In this document: positions 1 to 5,184 of the stretch, piece after piece
Numbering within the stretch: position 1 is the stretch's first letter
How the letters are laid out: each line of letters begins with the position of its first letter
NCBI GenBank assembly: GCA_035530135.1
Contig: DATKVJ010000122.1
Span: forward strand, 1 to 5,324
Direction of reading: 5' to 3'
Length of the DNA: 5,324 nt
From: CAIYYX01 sp035530135
GTDB lineage: Bacteria; Pseudomonadota; Gammaproteobacteria; Burkholderiales; Rhodocyclaceae
Program-made: the position numbers and the translations under genes
Notes under the pieces: generated by a model
What the model saw: the letters and a program-made list of their open reading frames with translations, nothing else
What the model was told of the DNA's origin: nothing
Databases searched by the model: none

Positions 1-14
1 ACAGGCATGCCTGT
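1..14. repeat. Perfect 14-bp palindrome at the window edge
   Basis: ACAGGCATGCCTGT is its own reverse complement. It lies at the very edge of the window, so it may be the visible part of a longer inverted repeat. A T-rich stretch (TCTTTGTTTT) follows about 5 nt later, so it could be the tip of a terminator for a gene to the left, or an operator-like site. The sequence does not decide between these. Confidence 0.5.
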
Positions 15-258
15 CGGGTCTTTGTTTTCCGGAATATTGAATGTCAGCAAACGATCTGTTTGAGCCCGGAGCGTCCTTTGCTGGTCGGTGATGCACACGG
101 TACCGAGCGGAAGACCGAGATCGACAAGGCTTTGCGAGAAGGGCGCGAGAGCCGGGCGTGATCGCCTTCTTGACGCCCGCACCCTGATCTATCTGGTCGG
201 GGGAGCCAAGCCGTTCGCAAGTCGGGTGGGGGCCGGGCTGAACATCAAGACCCTGTAG
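3..258 (+). pseudogene. Possible frameshifted C-terminal gene remnant, family unknown
   Basis: One forward frame is open from position 3 to a TGA at 159-161 and reads plausibly (...LLVGDAHGTERKTEID...). A second frame, open from 64 to the TAG at 256-258, reads ...LLDARTLIYLVGGAKPF... and ends in NIKTL. Joining them near positions 140-160 would make one continuous protein tail, as expected for a gene with a single-base indel. I do not recognise the family, no start codon is certain, and either piece could be chance. An intact but unrelated 55-codon ORF from ATG 91 is the alternative. Confidence 0.22.
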
Positions 259-282
259 TGAAACCCTGGGGCGAATACCGGG

Positions 283-288
283 GATAAT
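283..288 (+). promoter_or_regulatory. Weak candidate -10 box for the rimO operon
   Basis: GATAAT matches the TATAAT consensus at five of six positions and lies about 70 bp before rimO. No good -35 sits at the right distance; TGAAAC at 259-264 is the best available and is poor. If used, transcription would start near 295 and the leader would begin with the hairpin at 300-318. The call rests on the -10 match alone. Confidence 0.25.
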
Positions 289-299
289 AGGCCATCCTC

Positions 300-318
300 C
301 GCCCCGCACCTCGGGGCG
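300..318 (+). other. GC-rich hairpin in the rimO leader
   Basis: CGCCCCG (300-306) and CGGGGCG (312-318) form a perfect 7-bp stem around the 5-nt loop CACCT. No T-run follows, so it is not a canonical intrinsic terminator. It ends 38 nt before the rimO start codon. It may be a 5' stabilising structure of the rimO mRNA or the 3' end of an upstream transcript. Confidence 0.45.
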
Positions 319-356
319 CCTGCGATCCAAGAGCCCCGAATGAAAGCAGCAAGCAC

Positions 357-1685
357 ATGAACAACACACGCAAAACTCCCACCGTCGGCTTCGTCTCGCT
401 CGGCTGCCCCAAAGCGACCGTCGACTCCGAGCAGATCCTGACCCGCTTGAAGAGCGAGGGCTACGCCATCTCCGGCTCCTACCGGGGCGCCGATCTGGTG
501 GTGGTCAATACCTGCGGCTTCATCGACGCCGCGGTCGAGGAGTCGCTGGACGCGATCGGCGAGGCGCTGGCCGAGAACGGCCGCGTCATCGTCACCGGCT
601 GCCTGGGCGCCAAGGGCGACGTCGTGAAGCAGGCTCATCCGCGGGTGCTCGCGGTCACCGGCCCGCACGCCGCGCAGGAGGTGATGGCGGCGGTCCATGC
701 CCACCTGCCCGCACCCCACGATCCCTTCATCGACCTGGTGCCGGCGCAGGGCATACGCCTGACGCCCCAGCACTACGCCTACCTGAAGATCTCCGAGGGC
801 TGCAATCACCGCTGCAGCTTCTGCATCATCCCGTCCTTGCGCGGCGACCTGGTCAGCCGGAGCATCGGCGAGGTGATGAACGAGGCCGAGGCGCTGGTCG
901 ATTCGGGCGTCAGGGAGCTGCTGGTGATCTCCCAGGACACCAGCGCCTACGGCGTCGATATCAAGTACCGCACCGGCTTCTGGCAGGGCCGGCCGGTCAA
1001 GACCCGGCTGCTCGAACTGTGCCAGTCTCTGGGCGAATTGGGCGTCTGGGTGCGGCTCCACTACGTCTACCCCTACCCGAGTGTGGATGCGCTGATCCCG
1101 CTGATGGCCGAGGGCAGGATCCTGCCCTACCTCGACGTGCCCTTCCAGCACGCGAGCCCGCGCATCCTCAAATTGATGAAGCGGCCCGCCAGCAGCGAGA
1201 ACAACCTCGCGCGGATCCGCGCCTGGCGCGCACTCTGCCCGGAGATCACGATACGCAGCACCTTCATCACCGGTTTTCCCGGCGAGACCGAGGCCGAGTT
1301 CGAGGAACTGCTGCAGTTCCTGGAGGAGGCGCAACTGGACCGCGTCGGCGCCTTCGCCTACTCGCCGGTCGAAGGCGCGGCGGCCAACGATCTGCCCGGC
1401 GCGCTGCCCGACGAAGTGCGCGAGGAGCGCCGGGCCCGTCTGATGGAATTCCAGGAGGACATCAGCACCCGCCGCCTGGAGGCCAAGATCGGCAGAACCA
1501 TAGAGGTGCTGGTCGACGAGATAGACGAGGACGGCGCGGTGGCCAGAAGCCAGGGCGACGCGCCGGAGATCGACGGCCTGGTCTATGTCACCGACGGCCA
1601 GGGGCTGGCGGTCGGCGAGTTCGCGCAGGTCAGGGTCACCGACTGCGACGTCCATGACCTGTACGCCGAAGTGGCGAAGGGCTAG
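357..1685 (+). CDS. rimO: Ribosomal protein uS12 methylthiotransferase RimO
   Basis: RimO is a cytoplasmic radical-SAM enzyme that adds a methylthio group to the beta carbon of a conserved aspartate of ribosomal protein S12 (D88 in E. coli numbering). The 442-residue product matches the usual length of about 440. The N-terminal MTTase domain (about 9-120) has the three cysteines for the auxiliary 4Fe-4S cluster: C17, C53 and C82. The radical-SAM domain follows, with CxxxCxxC at C149, C153 and C156 (EGCNHRCSFC), the family block PYLDVPFQHASPRILKLMKR near 257-276, and FITGFPGETEAEF at 303-315. A TRAM domain covers about 373-440. The motif set separates RimO from the tRNA enzyme MiaB. No strong Shine-Dalgarno precedes ATG 357, but a start here gives a full-length protein with C17 placed normally. 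It is the first gene of a three-gene unit, with the next start 3 bp after its stop. Confidence 0.97.
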   Translation: MNNTRKTPTVGFVSLGCPKATVDSEQILTRLKSEGYAISGSYRGADLVVVNTCGFIDAAVEESLDAIGEALAENGRVIVTGCLGAKGDVVKQAHPRVLAVTGPHAAQEVMAAVHAHLPAPHDPFIDLVPAQGIRLTPQHYAYLKISEGCNHRCSFCIIPSLRGDLVSRSIGEVMNEAEALVDSGVRELLVISQDTSAYGVDIKYRTGFWQGRPVKTRLLELCQSLGELGVWVRLHYVYPYPSVDALIPLMAEGRILPYLDVPFQHASPRILKLMKRPASSENNLARIRAWRALCPEITIRSTFITGFPGETEAEFEELLQFLEEAQLDRVGAFAYSPVEGAAANDLPGALPDEVREERRARLMEFQEDISTRRLEAKIGRTIEVLVDEIDEDGAVARSQGDAPEIDGLVYVTDGQGLAVGEFAQVRVTDCDVHDLYAEVAKG

Positions 1686-1688
1686 GCG

Positions 1689-2573
1689 ATGGCGGCCAAA
1701 CCCAGGCTCGGCATCGCGCTGGGCGCCGGCTCCGCCCGCGGCTGGGCGCACATCGGCGTGCTCACCGCGCTCGCCGAGGCCGGTATCGAGCCGGACATCG
1801 TCTGCGGCTGCTCGATCGGCGCCTTCGTCGGCGCCGCCTACGTCAATGGCGACCTGGAAAAGCTCGAACACTGGGTCGCCGCGCTCGACTGGAAGGGCGT
1901 GTTCGGGATGTTCGACTTCAGCCTGAAGGGCGGGCTGATCAAGGGCGAGAAGCTGATCGATTTCTTCAGCCGGAATTTCGTAGACCGCGACTTCGCCGCG
2001 CTGCCCAAGCCCTTCGCCTGCGTCGCCACCGATCTGGAGTCGGGGCGGGAGATCTGGTTGAAGGAGGGCAGCGTCGCCGCCGCGGTGCGCGCCTCGATCG
2101 CCCTGCCGGGCCTGTTCACGCCGCAACAGCACGACGGCCGGCTGCTGGTCGACGGCGCCCTGGTGAACCCGGTGCCGGTGTCGCTGTGCCGCGCGCAGGG
2201 CGCCGACGTCGTCATCGCCGTCGATCTCGGTTCGGATCGCAGCGGCCATCTGCACCGCAACGACGGCGTCGCGGTTCCCAGCGACAACTGGCGCAGCCGC
2301 CTGCTGCAGCGTTTCGGCAGGAACGGTGCGAACGGGACGGAGCCGATGCTGCCCTCGCTGGTGGAGGTGCTGGTGGCCAGCGTGAACATCATGCAGGTGA
2401 GGATCAGCCGCAGCCGGCTGGCCGGCGAGCCCGCAGACCTGGCGCTGGAGCCGCGCCTGGCCCAGATCGGGCTGATGGACTATCACCGCGGCGTCGAGTC
2501 TATCGCCGAGGGGCGCGCGGCGGTGGAACGGATGTGGCCGGCGATCCGCCACGTCCTGGGGAGCGCCCGATGA
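1689..2573 (+). CDS. rssA: RssA-like patatin-family serine hydrolase
   Basis: The 294-residue product is a patatin-like phospholipase family protein of the RssA/YchK type (about 300 residues in E. coli). The glycine-rich oxyanion motif GAGSARG is at residues 12-18. The nucleophile elbow GCSIG puts the catalytic serine at S42. The DGA motif at 155-157 supplies the catalytic aspartate D155, so the Ser-Asp dyad is complete. Blocks typical of RssA include ARGWAHIGVL, VCGCSIGAFVGAAY, RASIALPGLF and LVDGALVNPVPVSL. No signal peptide or membrane segment is evident, so a cytoplasmic or peripheral-membrane protein is likely. The physiological substrate of this subfamily is not well established; lipid ester hydrolysis is inferred from the fold. 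AAGG at 1677-1680, inside the end of rimO, lies 8 nt before ATG 1689 and suits translational coupling. Its stop overlaps the next start. Confidence 0.87.
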   Translation: MAAKPRLGIALGAGSARGWAHIGVLTALAEAGIEPDIVCGCSIGAFVGAAYVNGDLEKLEHWVAALDWKGVFGMFDFSLKGGLIKGEKLIDFFSRNFVDRDFAALPKPFACVATDLESGREIWLKEGSVAAAVRASIALPGLFTPQQHDGRLLVDGALVNPVPVSLCRAQGADVVIAVDLGSDRSGHLHRNDGVAVPSDNWRSRLLQRFGRNGANGTEPMLPSLVEVLVASVNIMQVRISRSRLAGEPADLALEPRLAQIGLMDYHRGVESIAEGRAAVERMWPAIRHVLGSAR

Positions 2574-3991
2574 GCGCATCCCTGGTGCAAGCGCTGGAGG
2601 AAATCGTCGGCGCCGGCCAGGTGCTGACAGGCGCCGCCGACATGGCGCCCTACCTCACCGACTGGCGCGGCCGCTACTCCGGCAGCGCGCGCTGCGTGGT
2701 GCGGCCGGGGAGCACCGAGGAGGTGGCGCGCGTCGTCGCCCGCTGCGCCGAAGCCGGCGTCGCGGTGGTGCCTCAGGGCGGCAACACCGGCCTGGTCGGC
2801 GGCGCCACGCCGCTCGCGACTGAGCAGGGTGCGCGCGACCAGGTGCTGGTGAGTCTCGCCCGGCTGAACAGGATCCGCGCCGTAGACCTCGACAACAACA
2901 CCATCACCGTCGAAGCGGGCTGCGTCCTGCAGGTGGTGCAGCGCGCCGCCTTCGACGCCGGCCGGCTGTTCCCGCTGTCGCTCGCCGCCGAGGGCTCGGC
3001 GACGATCGGCGGCAACCTGTCCACCAACGCCGGCGGCGTCCAGGTGCTGCGCTACGGCAACATGCGCGAGCTGACCCTGGGCCTGGAAGTGGTGCTCGCC
3101 GACGGCCGCGTCTGGAACGGCCTGCGCGGCTTGCGCAAGGACAACACCGGCTACGATCTCAAGCACCTGTTCATCGGCGCCGAAGGCACGCTCGGCCTGA
3201 TCACCGCGGCCGTGTTGAAGCTCTTTCCCCAGCCGCGCGCCACCGCCGTCGCCTGGGTCGCGGTCGCCGATCCGGCCGCCGCCGTGGCGTTGCTGCGATG
3301 CCTGCGCGAACGGTGCGGCGAGCGCGTCACCGCCTTCGAGATCGTCGGCCGCAGCGCGCTGGAGCTGGTCCAGAAGCACATCCCGGATTGCCGCGACCCG
3401 CTGCCCGAGTCCCACGCCTGGCAGGTGCTGGTGGAACTCACCGACACGCTAGCAGGCTTCGACCTCAACGCCACGCTGGAATCCGTCCTCGCCGCGGAGA
3501 TCGAGGCGGGCCGGGCGCGGGACGCCGTCATCGCGCAGAGCGGCGCCCAGGCGGCCGCGCTCTGGCAGCTGCGCGAGAACATCTCGGAGGCGCAGCGAAT
3601 CGAGGGCATCAGCATCAAGCACGACATCGCGGTGCCGGTGTCGGCCATTGCCGAGTTCATCGGGCGTGCCGATGATGCGCTCGCCAGTCGCTTTCCGGGC
3701 GTGCGCATCGTCTGCTTCGGCCACATCGGCGACGGCAACCTGCACTACAACCTGTCCAAGCCGGCGGCACTGGCCAATGCCGATTTCATCGAACAGAGCG
3801 AGGCGGTCAATCGCATCGTGCACGACCTGGTGCATGAGCTCTCCGGCAGCATCTCGGCCGAGCACGGGCTGGGGCAGTTGAAGCGCCTGGAGATCCGCCG
3901 CTACAAGAGCGCGGTGGAGCTGGATCTGATGCGCCGCGTGAAGGCGGCGCTCGACCCGGCGGACCTGATGAATCCAGGCAAGCTGCTGTGA
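2570..3991 (+). CDS. FAD-binding oxidoreductase, GlcD / D-2-hydroxyglutarate dehydrogenase type
   Basis: This 473-residue flavoprotein belongs to the VAO/PCMH superfamily. The N-terminal FAD_binding_4 domain (about 38-220) shows the pyrophosphate loop PQGGNTGLVGG from 68, GSATIGGNLSTNAGG at 142-156 and GAEGTLG at 203-209. The C-terminal FAD-oxidase domain (about 225-471) has KHD at 350-352, GHIGDGNLHYN at 384-394, SAEHG at 429-433 and the terminal DPADLMNPGKLL. H385, H392 and E431 fit the metal-binding residues known in D-2-hydroxyglutarate dehydrogenases. These enzymes oxidise D-2-hydroxyacids such as D-lactate, glycolate or D-2-hydroxyglutarate; sequence alone does not settle the substrate, so no symbol is given. 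No Fe-S partner gene such as glcF lies nearby, which favours a single-subunit enzyme. ATG 2570 overlaps the preceding stop (ATGA), with GGGGAG at 2558-2563 as ribosome binding site 6 nt upstream. Further upstream the frame stays open but only as a shadow of the hydrolase gene. Confidence 0.92.
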   Translation: MSASLVQALEEIVGAGQVLTGAADMAPYLTDWRGRYSGSARCVVRPGSTEEVARVVARCAEAGVAVVPQGGNTGLVGGATPLATEQGARDQVLVSLARLNRIRAVDLDNNTITVEAGCVLQVVQRAAFDAGRLFPLSLAAEGSATIGGNLSTNAGGVQVLRYGNMRELTLGLEVVLADGRVWNGLRGLRKDNTGYDLKHLFIGAEGTLGLITAAVLKLFPQPRATAVAWVAVADPAAAVALLRCLRERCGERVTAFEIVGRSALELVQKHIPDCRDPLPESHAWQVLVELTDTLAGFDLNATLESVLAAEIEAGRARDAVIAQSGAQAAALWQLRENISEAQRIEGISIKHDIAVPVSAIAEFIGRADDALASRFPGVRIVCFGHIGDGNLHYNLSKPAALANADFIEQSEAVNRIVHDLVHELSGSISAEHGLGQLKRLEIRRYKSAVELDLMRRVKAALDPADLMNPGKLL

Positions 3992-4001
3992 AACTTTTTT
4001 T
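3991..4001 (+). promoter_or_regulatory. Possible UP element (A/T tract) of the tRNA promoter
   Basis: AAACTTTTTTT begins on the last base of the upstream stop codon and lies at about -57 to -47 relative to the predicted start. That is where an A/T-rich UP element would contact the RNA polymerase alpha C-terminal domains. It is the only A/T-rich patch in this GC-rich context. A terminator role for the upstream operon is less likely, because no convincing GC-rich stem precedes the T-run. Confidence 0.4.
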
Positions 4002-4012
4002 CCGCGAAGCGC

Positions 4013-4041
4013 TTTACACAAATCCGGCCGCTACGTATAAT
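4013..4041 (+). promoter_or_regulatory. Strong sigma70 promoter of the tRNA operon
   Basis: TTTACA (-35, 4013-4018) and TATAAT (-10, 4036-4041) are separated by exactly 17 bp. Transcription should start near 4046-4049, giving a leader of under 10 nt before tRNA-Ala. The bases after the -10 (TCGCGC) form a GC-rich discriminator, which is typical of stable-RNA promoters under stringent (ppGpp/DksA) control. An 8-bp palindrome AAGCGCTT (4007-4014) overlaps the start of the -35 and could be chance. Confidence 0.87.
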
Positions 4042-4055
4042 TCGCGCTCTCTTGT

Positions 4056-4131
<76 letters not shown>

Positions 4132-4149
4132 AGTTAAAGTAAAAGTATT

Positions 4150-4225
4150 GACCCTATCGTCTAGAGGCCTAGGACAATACCCTTTCACGGTATGAACCCG
4201 GGTTCGAATCCCGGTGGGGTCGCCA
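4150..4225 (+). tRNA. tRNA-Glu(TTC)
   Basis: This 76-nt cloverleaf has acceptor stem GACCCTA with TGGGGTC, including one G-U wobble. The anticodon stem ATACC/GGTAT encloses loop CTTTCAC with anticodon TTC at 4184-4186. The T arm has the GTTCGAATC loop. The discriminator base is G and CCA is encoded at 4223-4225. The D arm CGTCTAGAGGCCTAGGAC is very close to the E. coli tRNA-Glu form. It is the middle gene of the operon, followed by a 62-nt spacer containing a terminator-like hairpin. Confidence 0.98.
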
Positions 4226-4234
4226 GGCTGCACG

Positions 4235-4266
4235 GGGGTTGCTTCGAAGGGCAGCCCCTTTTGTTT
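4235..4266 (+). terminator. Terminator-like hairpin between tRNA-Glu and tRNA-Asp
   Basis: GGGGTTGC (4235-4242) pairs with GCAGCCCC (4251-4258) in an 8-bp stem with one G-T wobble and an 8-nt loop, followed by TTTTGTTT. This has the form of an intrinsic terminator, yet tRNA-Asp lies only 22 nt further on and no promoter is visible in between. Partial termination, or a role as a processing or protective stem in the tRNA precursor, would both fit. Confidence 0.5.
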
Positions 4267-4287
4267 CGAGCACGTTGCTTCAAGCAC

Positions 4288-4364
4288 GGAGTGGTAGTTC
4301 AGTTGGTTAGAATACCGGCCTGTCACGCCGGGGGTCGCGGGTTCGAGTCCCGTCCACTCCGCCA
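4288..4364 (+). tRNA. tRNA-Asp(GTC)
   Basis: This 77-nt cloverleaf has acceptor stem GGAGTGG with CCACTCC. The anticodon stem CCGGC/GCCGG encloses the loop CTGTCAC with anticodon GTC at 4322-4324. The T arm has the GTTCGAGTC loop. The discriminator base is G and CCA is encoded at 4362-4364. It is the last tRNA of the operon, with a terminator beginning 15 nt beyond its end. The 3' end of a tRNA gene is a frequent integration site for tyrosine-recombinase elements, which is relevant to the unassigned sequence that follows. Confidence 0.98.
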
Positions 4365-4378
4365 ATGTATAAGCAACG

Positions 4379-4405
4379 ACGCCCCTTCCGGGGCGTTTTT
4401 GTTTT
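4379..4405 (+). terminator. Intrinsic terminator of the tRNA operon
   Basis: ACGCCCC (4379-4385) and GGGGCGT (4390-4396) form a perfect 7-bp, GC-rich stem with the tetraloop TTCC, followed by a T-rich tail (TTTTGTTTT). It sits directly after tRNA-Asp and should end the Ala-Glu-Asp transcript. Confidence 0.93.
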
Positions 4406-4425
4406 CTACCCACACTTTTACCCAC
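4402..4425 (+). repeat. Tandem TTTT(C)TACCCAC repeat after the tRNA terminator
   Basis: TACCCAC occurs at 4407-4413 and again at 4419-4425, 12 bp apart, each preceded by a T-run. On the other strand this reads as GTGGGTA twice. Closely spaced direct repeats next to a tRNA gene could be arm-type binding sites of a recombinase. That is a guess from location, and the first T-run also belongs to the terminator tail. Confidence 0.4.
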
Positions 4426-4499
4426 GCGGCTACTTCTATTGAATAGCCGTCCTGCCGGGACTGACTTTGGGATGTGGACGAGTCTTCGACCGCTCCGTC

Positions 4500-4535
4500 A
4501 CGGCGCTTGCAACAAACCCGCAAGCCCCGCGCCGT
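4500..4535 (+). other. Bulged GC-rich hairpin
   Basis: An inner 6-bp stem GCTTGC (4505-4510)/GCAAGC (4520-4525) closes a 9-nt loop. It is extended by ACGGC (4500-4504)/GCCGT (4531-4535) with a 5-nt bulge on the 3' side. All eleven pairs are Watson-Crick. No T-tract follows. The 3' arm overlaps the first copy of the 12-bp repeat CCGCGCCGTCAC. Confidence 0.5.
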
Positions 4536-4721
4536 CACTACCGCATCGCCGACTGAACCACGCCAGAGCGCATGAAGCCGCGCACTGGCTTTGTGCCTCC
4601 GATCACCGCCGCACCTCCTGCCCCGCCGCCGCTGCACCACTGCGCCGGCCAGCGAAAAGACCGCTCGCCGGCTTGCGGCTTGCAGGCGGCTACCTCGTCG
4701 TGATCTACACCGCGCCGTCAC
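4527..4721 (+). repeat. Exact 12-bp direct repeat CCGCGCCGTCAC
   Basis: Copies lie at 4527-4538 and 4710-4721, and a 9-bp partial copy (GCGCCGTCA) at 4822-4830. The two full copies are 183 bp apart, a multiple of three. Each lies in the arm of a predicted hairpin, which suggests the repeat is structural and that the region grew by duplication of a hairpin unit. Confidence 0.55.
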
Positions 4722-4742
4722 GCGGTGAAGCTGCGTCACGGC
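4708..4742 (+). other. Two mutually exclusive hairpins
   Basis: Hairpin one is CACCGCG (4708-4714) with CGCGGTG (4721-4727), a perfect 7-bp stem with loop CCGTCA. Hairpin two is GCCGTCACGC (4714-4723) with GCGTCACGGC (4733-4742), ten positions with a single C-C mismatch, a 9-nt loop and TTTAT directly after it. They share bases 4714 and 4721-4723, so they cannot form together. This is the layout of an antiterminator/terminator switch, although the T-tract is short and no controlled gene is visible downstream. Confidence 0.4.
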
Positions 4743-4837
4743 TTTATCTCTCCTGCTATCGCCGTACCGCCAGCGCCGACTTTTACTCTGTCCGAGCTTT
4801 CTCGCGTTCTGCCCGCCGCCTGCGCCGTCAGCATAAG

Positions 4838-4858
4838 GCCGCTCACGGCTTCAGCGGC
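4838..4858 (+). other. Hairpin ending within the third GCGGCTAC copy
   Basis: GCCGCT (4838-4843) pairs with AGCGGC (4853-4858) around a 9-nt loop, CACGGCTTC. The 3' arm forms the first five bases of the third GCGGCTAC copy, linking that repeat to structure. Confidence 0.4.
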
Positions 4859-4902
4859 TACGCCGGGGCGGTGCTCAACGTCCTGCACTTCGTAGCCCGC
4901 CG

Positions 4903-4924
4903 CCGCTTACCTGCGGTGAAGCGG
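4903..4924 (+). other. Hairpin CCGCTT/AAGCGG
   Basis: CCGCTT (4903-4908) pairs perfectly with AAGCGG (4919-4924) around a 10-nt loop. The loop and 3' arm carry GCGGTGAAGC, a 10-bp word also found at 4722-4731 beside the switch-like hairpins, so the two structured patches share sequence. Confidence 0.4.
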
Positions 4925-5070
4925 ACGGCTGCGATGCCGGGTCGTGTCGGCCTGCAAGATCAAGACCGTGCCACCTGCTGCATTGCGCATCCATTCGGCG
5001 GCTACGCGGCCAAAAACTCGCCGCGTCCCGTCCTCATTCCTGCTCCATTCCGCAGGTCGCACACCCCCAA

Positions 5071-5095
5071 GGCAAACCCGCTGCGCGGGATTGCC
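5071..5095 (+). other. Compact 11-position hairpin
   Basis: GGCAA-A-CCCGC (5071-5081) and GCGGG-A-TTGCC (5085-5095) form two 5-bp helices separated by one A-A mismatch, closed by the 3-nt loop TGC. No T-run follows in either orientation. It is one of the most compact structures in this region and lies about 90 bp before the long palindrome. Confidence 0.6.
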
Positions 5096-5184
5096 AGTCA
5101 AAACCAACCCTCCTGATCAGCGCGCGTTACGCGAATGTCACACAGCCAGACCGGGGTAAATTCGCCGCTGCGCGTCGAGCTTTA

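Larger units (their letters stand above)
4426..5005 (+). repeat. Four dispersed copies of GCGGCTAC
   Basis: Exact copies lie at 4426-4433, 4686-4693, 4854-4861 and 4998-5005. Copies two and three share extra upstream sequence (GGCTTGCAG versus GGCTTCA directly before the motif). The last three are 168 and 144 bp apart, both multiples of three, so all read Gly/Ser-Gly-Tyr in the same forward frame. One chance copy or fewer would be expected in a stretch this size. They may be decayed repeat units, protein- or RNA-binding sites, or traces of a coding repeat. Confidence 0.5.

Noticed and set aside
2186..2569. Upstream extension of the FAD oxidoreductase frame
   Set aside because: The frame is open but its product is Arg/Gly/Ala-rich shadow sequence of the hydrolase gene. 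Family homology and the ribosome binding site both support ATG 2570.
189..2579. A 796-codon reverse-strand open frame across rimO and the hydrolase gene
   Set aside because: It lies antisense to two well-supported genes, has a low-complexity Ala/Gly/Arg/Asp/Gln-rich product without motifs, and runs over both genes. Long antisense frames are common in DNA with such high third-position GC.
3992..4012. Intrinsic terminator for the rimO operon at the T7 run
   Set aside because: No GC-rich stem directly precedes the T-run; its position suits an UP element of the tRNA promoter better. Rho-dependent termination or readthrough into the tRNAs is possible.
4146..4190. Separate promoter for tRNA-Glu (TTGACC near 4148)
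   Set aside because: The -35-like word overlaps the tRNA 5' end and no -10 follows at a suitable distance.
4192..4446. Forward 84-codon ORF through tRNA-Glu and tRNA-Asp
   Set aside because: It translates the tRNAs themselves (for example VVVQLVRIPACHAGGRGFESR, a known artefact pattern) and has no ribosome binding site.
4323..4739. Reverse-strand 138-codon ORF with GTG start and AGGAGAG upstream
   Set aside because: The product is extremely Arg-rich and crosses the tRNA terminator to end in antisense tRNA-Asp (SGRDSNPRPPA). An element gene ending in the tRNA was considered, but no integrase or other motif is present.
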